A DNA stretch of 64,000 nt from Chitinophagaceae bacterium (GTDB lineage: Bacteria > Bacteroidota > Bacteroidia > Chitinophagales > Chitinophagaceae). The translations under genes and the position numbers were made by a program. This document shows, piece by piece, positions 9,962-17,999 of this stretch. The notes beneath the pieces were generated by a model. The model searched no databases. It had not been told where the DNA came from and saw nothing but the letters and a program-made list of their open reading frames with translations. Each line of letters begins with the position of its first letter. Within the stretch, counting starts at the first letter, position 1. The stretch lies in the NCBI GenBank assembly GCA_023957755.1, contig JAMLGT010000001.1, positions 124,001 through 188,000 of the forward strand, in the 5' to 3' direction.

Positions 9962-10453
9962 TTATTCATATTTAGCCAATATTTCATCCAGAATTTCCGG
10001 AGTGAGGTCTTCGTATAAGTCTTCGTCCACAATCATGGATGGCGCATGGTCACAATTTCCCAGGCAAGGTATAGGCAAAAAAGTGAAACGATCGTCTTTG
10101 GTGGTCATCCCAAAATCTATCTGTAACTTCTCTTTCAGCGCATTGCGAATGCCTTCATAACCCATAATCCAGCAGCTTACACTGTTACAAAGAAAAATCA
10201 CATGCCTCCCTACAGGTTTTCTAAAGATAATATTGTAAAATGTAGCAATACTGTCTATTTCGTGAGGTGTCATCTCCAGAATAGGACCCAGCTCCACCAA
10301 TGCCTGGTCTGATACCCAGCGATTATGTTTCTGTACAATTTTTAAAGCGTCAATACAAGCGGCCTGCTTCTTCGGCAGGTGATGAAACAGCGCTTCTATC
10401 TCTTTTCTTGCTTCGTCTGATATTACTTGTTCTGTTGCCATTCCAAAATTCAT
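9962..10453 (-). CDS. nuoE: NADH-quinone oxidoreductase subunit E
   Basis: A 163-residue thioredoxin-like ferredoxin that carries the [2Fe-2S] cluster N1a. The four ligands are visible as CNSVSC around residues 95-100 and CLGNC around residue 133. The N-terminal helical region (KKQAACIDALKIVQKHNRW) is typical. It is placed between nuoCD (three bases upstream) and nuoF (six bases downstream), so the NADH module genes are contiguous. Confidence 0.94.
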   Translation of the reverse strand: MNFGMATEQVISDEARKEIEALFHHLPKKQAACIDALKIVQKHNRWVSDQALVELGPILEMTPHEIDSIATFYNIIFRKPVGRHVIFLCNSVSCWIMGYEGIRNALKEKLQIDFGMTTKDDRFTFLPIPCLGNCDHAPSMIVDEDLYEDLTPEILDEILAKYE

Positions 10454-10456
10454 TTT

Positions 10457-12208
10457 TTATCGGTCAAGGTCTGATAACACAAAGTCCACACTACCCAGTA
10501 TTGCCATCAGGTCAGCAATGGTATATCCCTTACTGTAGTAAGGAACAAACTGGATATGAGGAAAGCTCGGAGTCCGGATTCTGGTACGATACGACATCGT
10601 ACTGCCATCACTCACCAAATAATATCCGTTGTGTCCCTTGCTGGACTCTACTCCACAATAAGACTCATTGGGTGGTAATACCGGCCCCCATGATACATTG
10701 ACAAAGTGATTGATCAGGGTTTCAATATCATACATTGTATATTTCTTATCCGGCGGTGTAGTCAGCGGGTGGTGCGATTTATAAGGCCCTTCAGGCATGT
10801 TATCCAAACATTGCTGAATGATGCGAAGACTCTGGCGAATCTCTTCGGATCGTAACACTGCGCGGTCGTAGCAATCACCGTTTACTGCCACCGGCACGTC
10901 AAACTCAAACTGATCGAACCCTGAATAAGGTTGTTTCTTTCTGAAATCCCAGTCGAATCCTGTAGCACGTAATCCCGGGCCTGTAACTCCCCATTCTATT
11001 GCTTCCTCTGTATTATATACGCCGATCCCTTTGGTACGGGCTTTGAAAATCCGGTTTTTCATGATCATCTTGTCGTACTCCTTCAGCCTTCCGGGCATAT
11101 AATCCAGAAACTCCTTCACAAGGCCCTGCCATCCGTTAGGAAGATCCTGAGCTACACCGCCGATACGGAACCAGTTAGGATGCATACGGTCTCCGCAGAT
11201 GGCCTCGATAACAGTAAAGAGCCGCTCTCTGTCATAAAACATCAGGAATACGGGTGTCATCATTCCCAGATCCTGGGCAAAAGTGCCATACCAAACCAGA
11301 TGACTTGAAATACGGAACAGCTCACTCAGCATGATCCGGATTACCTTAGCCCTGTCGGGTACATCAATCCCTCCCAACTGCTCCACAGCCATTACATAGG
11401 GGAAGTTGTTCATCACACCGCTCAGGTATTCCACCCGGTCGGTGTAGGGTATATAAGTATGCCACGACTGGCGTTCTCCCATCTTTTCGGCCCCGCGATG
11501 GTGAAATCCTATATCCGGTACTATATTCACTATAGACTCTCCGTCCATCTGCAAAATCAGGCGTAGAATACCGTGGGTGCCAGGGTGCTGAGGCCCCAGA
11601 TTGAGGAACATAAAGTCTTCATTATCTTTTCCTTCGGAAGATAACCCCCACTCTTCGGGCTTAAACTGTAACAAATCCTGCTCTGCAAGCATTCGCTCTT
11701 CAGGCATCTTAAACTGCCCCATCTCGGTGGCCCTGGCAGGATGTGCTTTTTGCAGCGGATGGCCTTGCCAGTATTGGGGCATCAGAATTCTTCGAAGGCA
11801 CGGATGGCCTTCGAAGTGGATACCAAACATGTCATACACCTCTCTCTCGTACCAATTGGCATTAGCCCACACTGTAGATGCAGTGGGTACCGAAGGTTTT
11901 TCTTCAGGACAGGCCACTTTAAGCCTTAGGAACTGATTTCTTGAGAAAGACAGCAGATGATAGAAAACAGTAAATCTGCTTTCCGGCTGTGCGCCCCTGT
12001 TTTGGCGCGCCTGTTCGTCGATGGCGCTCAGATCATACAGAAACTTAAACTGAAGGCCGGGAGCTGTTTTTAAAAATCCCAATACCGGAATGATGTAATC
12101 CTTACTTATCCAGTAAGTTGGAAAAACATCCCTGGTCTGCTGTACATATACTACAGCTTCCGGAAATTTGGTTCTGATCTCCTGTTCTATATCTACGAGG
12201 TCTTCCAT
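10457..12208 (-). CDS. nuoCD: NADH-quinone oxidoreductase fused subunits C and D
   Basis: A 583-residue protein whose first 170 residues are a 30-kDa NuoC domain ([18 protein letters not shown] near residues 117-134) and whose remainder is a 49-kDa NuoD domain starting about residue 195 ([13 protein letters not shown]). The NuoD part contains the quinone-site His and Tyr region and ends [19 protein letters not shown], the family's usual C-terminus. The two are joined by a Gln/Glu-rich linker without an internal stop. The fusion is known from enterobacteria and some Bacteroidota; other Bacteroidota keep them separate. Confidence 0.95.
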   Translation of the reverse strand: MEDLVDIEQEIRTKFPEAVVYVQQTRDVFPTYWISKDYIIPVLGFLKTAPGLQFKFLYDLSAIDEQARQNRGAQPESRFTVFYHLLSFSRNQFLRLKVACPEEKPSVPTASTVWANANWYEREVYDMFGIHFEGHPCLRRILMPQYWQGHPLQKAHPARATEMGQFKMPEERMLAEQDLLQFKPEEWGLSSEGKDNEDFMFLNLGPQHPGTHGILRLILQMDGESIVNIVPDIGFHHRGAEKMGERQSWHTYIPYTDRVEYLSGVMNNFPYVMAVEQLGGIDVPDRAKVIRIMLSELFRISSHLVWYGTFAQDLGMMTPVFLMFYDRERLFTVIEAICGDRMHPNWFRIGGVAQDLPNGWQGLVKEFLDYMPGRLKEYDKMIMKNRIFKARTKGIGVYNTEEAIEWGVTGPGLRATGFDWDFRKKQPYSGFDQFEFDVPVAVNGDCYDRAVLRSEEIRQSLRIIQQCLDNMPEGPYKSHHPLTTPPDKKYTMYDIETLINHFVNVSWGPVLPPNESYCGVESSKGHNGYYLVSDGSTMSYRTRIRTPSFPHIQFVPYYSKGYTIADLMAILGSVDFVLSDLDR

Positions 12209-12246
12209 ATATACGTTCTATTCAACTAATGTTTGACTAAAAATAA

Positions 12247-12882
12247 TCAGACTTCGTCCGGAGGCCGGATTTCTGTCATCTTTTGCCTTTCGGGCCGTTT
12301 AAGTTCACGCATCGCCGGCATTTGAGGCTTGATAATCCCCTGGGGCCCGATGGTCCAGCTCAGCGGGCGTTTTTCCTGCCCTACCTTATCACGCAGCATC
12401 ACAATTCCTTCCAGGAAGGCATCCGGACGCGGAGGGCACCCCGGCACATACACATCTACCGGCATAAACTTATCAACCCCCTGTACCACACTATAGATAT
12501 CATACATTCCCCCGGACGAGGCACAGGCCCCCATAGCAATAATCCATCTGGGCGCCATCATCTGTTCGTACAAATTGCGAATAATAGGCGCCATCTTAAT
12601 AAATACCGTTCCGGCCACAATCATCATATCGGCCTCTCTTGGTGTACCGCGAATCACTTCTGCACCAAATCGCGAAACGTCGTATTTACTTGTAATACTG
12701 GTGGCCATCTCCACATAACAACAGGAAAGCCCGAAGTTAAAAGGCCAGATAGAGTTTTTTCTTCCCCAGCTTACCATAGAATCCATAGTTGTAAGCACTA
12801 CAGATTGCTTTACAGCCTCCTCCATCGAGAAAGTGCCATCTATCTTTTGCTGATCATCCGCACGGGTAGTCCACCATTTCAT
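12247..12882 (-). CDS. nuoB: NADH-quinone oxidoreductase subunit B
   Basis: A 211-residue subunit holding the terminal [4Fe-4S] cluster N2, which reduces quinone. The tandem cysteines ([10 protein letters not shown], residues near 53), [10 protein letters not shown] (near 117) and PGCPPRPDA (near 147) provide the four ligands. Slightly extended N- and C-termini (about 30 charged residues after the core) are present. Located between nuoA and nuoCD with short gaps. A 204-codon open frame on the opposite strand is an artefact of its codon use. Confidence 0.95.
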   Translation of the reverse strand: MKWWTTRADDQQKIDGTFSMEEAVKQSVVLTTMDSMVSWGRKNSIWPFNFGLSCCYVEMATSITSKYDVSRFGAEVIRGTPREADMMIVAGTVFIKMAPIIRNLYEQMMAPRWIIAMGACASSGGMYDIYSVVQGVDKFMPVDVYVPGCPPRPDAFLEGIVMLRDKVGQEKRPLSWTIGPQGIIKPQMPAMRELKRPERQKMTEIRPPDEV

Positions 12883-12893
12883 TTCTTCAGAAT

Positions 12894-13349
12894 TTAATTT
12901 TCAACTTTTGAATCAGCTACCACTTCAGGATTGCTCCTGAACTTCTCATGGTAACTCTTTAATATCTTTTTACCTGACGGGCCAAAATCAAGTGCACCCA
13001 TCCTCCATTCATATATTAATACAGCCACCAACAGTCCTATAAATATAGATATGGCTATATATCCGGCCCACCCCAATGCCTTGGCATGAATGGCCCAGGC
13101 TACCACAAACACTACTTCGAGGTCAAATATTACGAAAAGCATTGCCAGGATGTAAAAATGAACCGGAAAACGAAACCGGGCATCCCCCGTAACCTTGATA
13201 CCCGACTCATAGGGCCTGTCTGTTACGGTTTCTTTATGCCTCTCACCCAAAAAATGGGAGGCCGTCAACATGATGGTTACTAACAAAACCACACCTCCTG
13301 CATAAACTAAGAGTGGCCATAATGATGAGAGGGACTCTGTTTCCTGCAT
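12894..13349 (-). CDS. nuoA: NADH-quinone oxidoreductase subunit A
   Basis: A three-helix membrane subunit, first gene of the nuo operon. I place the start at the ATG at 13349, giving 151 residues beginning [19 protein letters not shown]; an in-frame GTG at 13385 would add 12 residues that look like leader sequence rather than protein. The segment RPYESGIK and the acidic helix [15 protein letters not shown] near residues 75-95 are NuoA signatures. The C-terminal tail is hydrophilic. No strong ribosome binding site is seen at either start, which is usual for this phylum. Confidence 0.9.
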   Translation of the reverse strand: MQETESLSSLWPLLVYAGGVVLLVTIMLTASHFLGERHKETVTDRPYESGIKVTGDARFRFPVHFYILAMLFVIFDLEVVFVVAWAIHAKALGWAGYIAISIFIGLLVAVLIYEWRMGALDFGPSGKKILKSYHEKFRSNPEVVADSKVEN

Positions 13350-13864
13350 AGTATTTAGAAGATTTTTAATAGGTCTGGCCAGCACTAAAGAATACGCAAC
13401 GGTGCACCCTGTTATAGAAAACTCCCATAAAACTAGTCTTTTGGCAAAAATCCGGGGACAACAACAGGAGTTTTAAGTAACCGGGAGATTAGGTTAGACG
13501 AATTCTTTTAACCGAATCTGGGTTTATTTCTTAATCGGCGACTAAATTAAGTAATAAAGAAGGAGAAAAATCAGATAGAGAAAAAAAATATTACTGAATA
13601 CGTAACTGAAAAATGCTGAAAATCATTACCATAAATGGTTTGGCGAACTTTTTCGCAATTTTTATCTCAGAATTTTTGCTGATAATAATGTGGGTTCTAC
13701 TTTTTCAAACACGCTTTCTTTCGGAATCTACCAAAAATACTGTGCTGGCGCGGGTTTCGACGAAAAATCATAAAACAAATGTGGATAACTTTCGTTAATT
13801 TATATTAGAAATCGGAACGGTTTTTGCCTATTATAGGCAAGACTTTTATTACTTAGAAAAACCA
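13350..13864. other. 515-bp divergent intergenic region between nuoA and the secreted esterase
   Basis: This gap must hold the nuo operon promoter (minus strand) and the promoter of the esterase (plus strand). I found no full TTTG-N19-TAnnTTTG match for either. It contains an A/T-rich stretch at about 13540-13640, one exact DnaA-box match (TGTGGATAA, 13780-13788) and a 17-nt hyphenated palindrome at 13824-13840. A 61-codon hydrophobic open frame at 13613-13798 has no supporting evidence and is not called a gene. Confidence 0.5.
13824..13840. promoter_or_regulatory. Inverted repeat upstream of the esterase (possible operator)
   Basis: TTGCCTA (13824-13830), three bases TTA, then TAGGCAA (13834-13840): a perfect 7-bp dyad 24 bases before the esterase ATG. 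It could be a protein-binding operator or a small mRNA hairpin. No T-run follows, so it is not a terminator. Function is a guess from position. Confidence 0.35.
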
Positions 13865-15211
13865 ATGTCTATGAAAAAACCAAGTTGCTTCGCAGCTCTC
13901 TTAGGGCTGTGCTTTTTCTTAATTGCAAAAACACCTGCTTACTCTCAAACCTTTACGGCAAAACCATCTGTTTCTATTAATACGAATGTTGGTGGTTTTT
14001 ATGAATACCTGCCGGTTAACTACCAAAGTGGCAAAACAAAGTATCCGCTGATCATTTTCGTTCACGGATTGGGCGAACTGGGAGATGGTACATCAGGCCA
14101 ATTGTCAAAAGTGCTGGCAAATGGTACACCTAAACAGATGAATAACGGAACCTTTCCGGCTACTTTTCAGGTAAACGGTAATACCTACAGCTTCCTGGCT
14201 ATCATTCCCCAGTTCAAGAAATGGCCGGCACCGGCAGAAATCAACAGTATTATCGACTATGCGATCCAGAACTACCGTGTGGATACCGACAGGATTTATC
14301 TTACCGGTTTAAGTATGGGTGGTGGTGTAGTCTGGGATTATGTAGGGGCAAACAAAACCTATGCAGACCGGATTGCCGCTATCCTTCCTATTTGTGGTGC
14401 CTCGAGTCCGACAACTGTTAAATGCGAAAACATTGCGCAGGCAAATATCGCAGTATGGGCCACACACAACAGTGGCGACGGCACCGTATCGGTAAACAAT
14501 ACCAATGGATATGTCAGCGGAATCAACTCGCTGCCTGATGCCCCTAACCCTCTGGCAAAGAAATCAATCTTCAGCAGCAGTTCTCACGATGCCTGGTCAA
14601 AGACCTATGACCTGAATTTTAAAGAAGACGGACTGAATGCGTATGAGTGGATGCTTACTTTTCAGAGAAATAACTTCGGTACGCTGCCTGATGAAGACCT
14701 CTCTCTCATAGTAAGAAAGTCTTCATACCACTCTGTACTGGAATGGACATACACCGGCGATGAGACATACAGTGGTTTCTACATTGAAAGAAGTAAGGAT
14801 GGAAAAAGTTTCGACTCCATCGGATATGTCAGCACCGCTTCCGGTACGCTAAAGAGTTTCAAATTTGAAGACATGACTCCCTACGAAGGAAGAAACTATT
14901 ACAGGGTTAAAGGGCTGAAAAACAATGGAAGGTTCCTATACAGTAAAGTGAAGAATATCATACTGCAGACAGGGGTAACCTTTAAACTGTATCCTAACCC
15001 GGTTGCCGAAGTGTTCAACATTAATACTACCTATGAAATGAATGGTGTGCAACTCGTTGTGACAGACATGGCCGGCAGACGGGTGATGGAAAAAACCATT
15101 TCCGGATCCGGTAATTTCACTATTCCCATTCAGCTTCCCAAGGGTATTTACTCGGCCGCAATCGTGGAAAAAGGAGATATGATTTACCGGCAGTCATTTG
15201 TGAAACAATAA
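13865..15211 (+). CDS. Secreted esterase/PHB-depolymerase-like alpha/beta hydrolase with T9SS sorting domain
   Basis: A 448-residue exported protein. Residues 1-29 are a signal peptide (hydrophobic core CFAALLGLCFFLIA, cleavage around AYSQ). The hydrolase domain spans about residues 35-270: oxyanion region FVHGLGELGDG, nucleophile elbow GLSMGGG, and a candidate catalytic His in SSSHDAW. A fibronectin-like segment follows, then a C-terminal T9SS type A domain of about 75 residues beginning KLYPNPVAEVFNI and ending in a basic FVKQ. In the phospholipase/carboxylesterase and LpqC/PHB depolymerase group, substrates include polyesters and feruloyl esters; the actual substrate cannot be told. It is monocistronic. 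A second ATG two codons in is an equally good start. Confidence 0.85.
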   Translation: MSMKKPSCFAALLGLCFFLIAKTPAYSQTFTAKPSVSINTNVGGFYEYLPVNYQSGKTKYPLIIFVHGLGELGDGTSGQLSKVLANGTPKQMNNGTFPATFQVNGNTYSFLAIIPQFKKWPAPAEINSIIDYAIQNYRVDTDRIYLTGLSMGGGVVWDYVGANKTYADRIAAILPICGASSPTTVKCENIAQANIAVWATHNSGDGTVSVNNTNGYVSGINSLPDAPNPLAKKSIFSSSSHDAWSKTYDLNFKEDGLNAYEWMLTFQRNNFGTLPDEDLSLIVRKSSYHSVLEWTYTGDETYSGFYIERSKDGKSFDSIGYVSTASGTLKSFKFEDMTPYEGRNYYRVKGLKNNGRFLYSKVKNIILQTGVTFKLYPNPVAEVFNINTTYEMNGVQLVVTDMAGRRVMEKTISGSGNFTIPIQLPKGIYSAAIVEKGDMIYRQSFVKQ

Positions 15212-15220
15212 AAGCCCGGG

Positions 15221-15259
15221 TGTAACAAACCACAATAAAAGATTTGTTACAAATTGTGG
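15221..15259 (+). terminator. Possible weak stem-loop after the esterase gene
   Basis: TGTAACAAA (15221-15229) can pair with TTTGTTACA (15243-15251) around a 13-nt loop, and CCACAA (15230-15235) with TTGTGG (15254-15259). The two stems interleave and cannot both form. The stem is A/T-rich and followed only by a loose T-rich stretch, so termination is uncertain. Confidence 0.3.
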
Positions 15260-15288
15260 CATATTTATTTTGATCGTTGGGAGATACT

Positions 15289-15296
15289 TAGTTTTG
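15289..15296 (+). promoter_or_regulatory. Bacteroidota -7 promoter box for the head-GIN lipoprotein
   Basis: TAGTTTTG matches TAnnTTTG exactly, 28 bases before the ATG at 15325. A TTTG at 15269-15272 lies 16 bases upstream, somewhat closer than the usual 19 for a -33 box. Confidence 0.5.
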
Positions 15297-15324
15297 TGCT
15301 ATCGTCTTCCAACGCTCATTTTTT

Positions 15325-15993
15325 ATGATAAAGTCAACTTCTCGTTTATCCATTCTGTTTATATTCTTAGGCGTCTTCACTTTCTCTTCCTGCAAGAAAG
15401 AATCAATAAAAGGTACAGGCGCTATCATTACCCAAACAAGGGAGGTGTCCAACTTCTATAATGTTTCTGCCTATGGCCATATAGAGGCCTCTGTCCGGTT
15501 TGGCACCCAATTCAAAGTAGAAATAAAGGGGTATGAAAACATGCTGCCTCACCTCAACACAAAGGTGGAAAATGGCACACTGATCATCCGTTTCGATTCT
15601 AAGGTAAATGTGCTGGACGATGTGGTAGAAGTAAACATTACAATGCCTTCACTAAAGGCGGTTACAGCTGTGGATGATGGTAAAATCATTGTAAAAAGTG
15701 CTTTTCCCAATATGGATAACCTTACCGCATCATCTTTCGATAAAGGCTCAGTAGAAGTGATGGACGGCTCAGCCGGACTTATTAAGGGAATACTCTCCGG
15801 CACGGGGAAAATCTCAGCTTTCGGCCTGTTTACAGAAAAAGCCCAGTTAGAGATAAATGGAGGAGGACAGATAGAAGTAAGTGTAAGAGATAATCTGAAT
15901 GTTAAGATTGACGGCAGTGGGATAGTGTATTACAAAGGAAATCCGGAATTATATACGCAGATAACAGGTGCCGGACAGGTCATCAAAAAATAG
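15325..15993 (+). CDS. Head-GIN domain (DUF2807) lipoprotein
   Basis: A 222-residue protein with a lipoprotein signal peptide: hydrophobic segment LSILFIFLGVFTFSSC, with Cys at residue 23 as the lipidation site, so it should be anchored to the inner or outer membrane. The rest is a beta-helical DUF2807 (putative auto-transporter adhesin, head GIN) domain, recognised by the repeated short strands and by VSNFYNVSAYGHIEASVRFG near the start. These are abundant in Bacteroidota; their function is not established. It has its own promoter box and precedes obg by about 50 bases on the same strand. Confidence 0.8.
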   Translation: MIKSTSRLSILFIFLGVFTFSSCKKESIKGTGAIITQTREVSNFYNVSAYGHIEASVRFGTQFKVEIKGYENMLPHLNTKVENGTLIIRFDSKVNVLDDVVEVNITMPSLKAVTAVDDGKIIVKSAFPNMDNLTASSFDKGSVEVMDGSAGLIKGILSGTGKISAFGLFTEKAQLEINGGGQIEVSVRDNLNVKIDGSGIVYYKGNPELYTQITGAGQVIKK

Positions 15994-16043
15994 AACCCCG
16001 CCCTGATTATCTATTCCTCAAAAAGTCTGGATATTTGCCGGAC

Positions 16044-17033
16044 ATGGATAACAGTAATTTTATAGATTATATTAAAGTGTTCTGCCGTAGCGGAAATGGA
16101 GGGAGTGGTAGCAGACACTTCATGCGCAATAAATTTACAGCACTCGGCGGGCCAGATGGAGGAAATGGCGGTAAAGGAGCCAGCATCATCCTCCGTGGAA
16201 ACAAAAACTTATGGACACTGCTCTCTTTGAGATATTATAAAAATATCCTTGCGGAAAATGGAGGGCCGGGGGGAGACAATAACAAAACCGGCAAAGATGG
16301 TAAAGACATCATCATAGAAGTACCTCTGGGTACCATAGCTACAAGGGAAGATACTGAAGAAACGGTGGAGATCCTCCATGAAGGAGAAGAAAAGGTATTG
16401 CTCCGGGGGGGAAGAGGCGGACTTGGAAATTCAAATTTTGCCACCCCCACCAATCAGGCGCCTACACATGCCCAGCCGGGGGAATCGGGGGAGGAGACCA
16501 TTGTAAATTTTGAGCTGAAAGTGCTCGCAGATGTAGGGCTGGTAGGCTTTCCCAATGCCGGAAAATCTACTTTACTCTCTGTGGTCACCGCAGCAAAACC
16601 CAAAATTGCTGACTACGCCTTTACTACGATCAACCCCCAGTTGGGAATAGTAAAATACAGGGACGATAAGAGCTTTTGCATAGCTGACCTTCCGGGAATA
16701 ATTGAAGGCGCCGCTGAAGGAAAGGGTATGGGACATCGCTTTCTCAGGCATATCGAACGCAACGCCGTCTTGTTGTTCCTGATTCCGGCAGACAGCGCCG
16801 ACCATGCCAGAGAGTTTGAAGTGCTGAAAAATGAACTGGAGGCCTACAACCCGGAAATGATGGACAAGAAATTTATCATTGCAGTCAGCAAATCCGATAT
16901 GCTGGACGATGAACTTACGGATGCAATCCGCAGCGAATTACCTACGGATATACCACATGTGTTTATTTCCTCTGTCACCGGCAAGGGGTTGACCCAACTT
17001 AAAGACATCCTCTGGAATACACTGAATTCTTAA
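16044..17033 (+). CDS. obg: Obg family GTPase (ribosome assembly)
   Basis: A 329-residue GTPase needed for large-subunit ribosome maturation and stress control. The N-terminal glycine-rich Obg fold (GNGGSGSRHF, GGPDGGNGGKG) covers residues 1-155. The G domain follows with G1 GFPNAGKST near residue 165, G3 DLPGIIEGA near 210 and G4 SKSD near 280. No C-terminal OCT extension is present, normal for this phylum. I use the ATG at 16044, where the family begins (NFIDY follows); an upstream TTG at 16035 is unlikely. Both flanking spacers are short. Confidence 0.95.
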   Translation: MDNSNFIDYIKVFCRSGNGGSGSRHFMRNKFTALGGPDGGNGGKGASIILRGNKNLWTLLSLRYYKNILAENGGPGGDNNKTGKDGKDIIIEVPLGTIATREDTEETVEILHEGEEKVLLRGGRGGLGNSNFATPTNQAPTHAQPGESGEETIVNFELKVLADVGLVGFPNAGKSTLLSVVTAAKPKIADYAFTTINPQLGIVKYRDDKSFCIADLPGIIEGAAEGKGMGHRFLRHIERNAVLLFLIPADSADHAREFEVLKNELEAYNPEMMDKKFIIAVSKSDMLDDELTDAIRSELPTDIPHVFISSVTGKGLTQLKDILWNTLNS

Positions 17034-17069
17034 AATGATTTTCTCTGTATATTTCCTGAAAATTAACTG

Positions 17070-17972
17070 ATGAGACGAAAGCTGCTTTTCTTTGTGAACC
17101 CCATCTCCGGAGGACGCAGCAAGGCAAGGCTCCTGGAAGATATTGCTGCCCGATGTGCAAAAGAACATGCCCTCTTTGAAATACTGGAAACAAATAAGGA
17201 AGGCAACTACGATTTTCTTCCCGAAAAAATAAAGAAAGATCATATCTCTGACGTAGTCATTTGTGGCGGAGATGGCTCCGTCCGTTCCATTGTTTCCTTT
17301 TTGTTAAGTACCAATGTTAATGTAGGAATTATTCCGCTGGGAAGCGGTAACGGCCTGGCGCGTACCGCATCCATTCCCCATTCCGTCCCTAAAGCACTGG
17401 AAACCATCTTTCACGGGCAGGCAGCATTTGTAGATGCCTTTTATGTAAACGGTAACCTGGGATGTCAGATAACCGGGCTGGGTTTCGATGCCTTTATCGC
17501 CGGCGAATTCGCCAAGGAAAGAAAACGCGGGCTAAAAACTTACACCAAACTAGCGGTAAAACATTTCTTTCGCGCCAGGCCTTATGACTTCACGGTAGAA
17601 TGGGACGACGAGCATCTTCATCTCAAAGCATTTATCCTTTGCACTTCTAACGCCAACCAGTTTGGTAACAATATGAAGATCGCCCCTAAAGCCTTATTAA
17701 ATGATGGGAAACTCGACGTAGTAGTACTTAAGAAAACCTCCAAACTAAATATCCTCGTGTCATTCGTTAATCATTTACTTTTTGCACGAAAGACCCCTGA
17801 AGGCCAGATCCAAAAAAACTCGGGCAACATCGCCTACTTCAATGTGTCTAAAATAAAAATTATAAATCACCAGATGGCCCCCATTCATATAGACGGAGAC
17901 CCGTATCCTACTGAAAAAGAATTTATAATAGAAGTGCTTCCCAATGCATACAAACTGATTCAGCCTTTATAA
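17070..17972 (+). CDS. Diacylglycerol kinase-family lipid kinase (YegS/DgkB-like)
   Basis: A 300-residue soluble lipid kinase. The start LLFFVNPISGGRSKA is the nucleotide-binding loop and CGGDGSVRSIV near residue 66 is the GGDG motif that binds ATP phosphates; IIPLGSGNGLART follows near residue 88. The C-terminal beta-sandwich domain ends with HIDGDPY. Family members phosphorylate diacylglycerol, phosphatidylglycerol or sphingoid bases. Some Bacteroidota make sphingolipids, so a sphingosine-kinase-like role is possible, but nothing here decides between substrates. It follows obg by 36 bases. Confidence 0.88.
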   Translation: MRRKLLFFVNPISGGRSKARLLEDIAARCAKEHALFEILETNKEGNYDFLPEKIKKDHISDVVICGGDGSVRSIVSFLLSTNVNVGIIPLGSGNGLARTASIPHSVPKALETIFHGQAAFVDAFYVNGNLGCQITGLGFDAFIAGEFAKERKRGLKTYTKLAVKHFFRARPYDFTVEWDDEHLHLKAFILCTSNANQFGNNMKIAPKALLNDGKLDVVVLKKTSKLNILVSFVNHLLFARKTPEGQIQKNSGNIAYFNVSKIKIINHQMAPIHIDGDPYPTEKEFIIEVLPNAYKLIQPL

Positions 17973-17998
17973 CACCCTGCCCGGATCTGGGCACGGTG
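17973..17998. terminator. Hairpin between convergent genes
   Basis: CACC-C-TGCCC pairs with GGGCA-C-GGTG around a GGATCT loop, giving nine G/C-rich base pairs interrupted by one C-C mismatch. It lies exactly between the lipid kinase stop and the patatin stop, so it could serve as a bidirectional terminator, although there is no clear T-run on either side. Confidence 0.45.
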
Positions 17999-17999
17999 C

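Noticed and set aside
12283-12897. 204-codon plus-strand open frame antisense to nuoB
   Set aside because: Same reasoning: nuoB is certain and this peptide is a His- and Arg-rich shadow with no family marks.
13780-13788. Exact DnaA box near the esterase promoter as a second origin candidate
   Set aside because: It is isolated, with no other boxes nearby; a single exact match in 64 kb is not meaningful.
13613-13798. 61-codon hydrophobic frame upstream of the esterase
   Set aside because: The hydrophobic stretch reflects A/T richness; no promoter or homology cue.
15221-15259. Interleaved inverted repeats suggesting a pseudoknot
   Set aside because: Connecting loops of zero and two bases cannot span a nine-base stem, so the two stems can only be alternatives.
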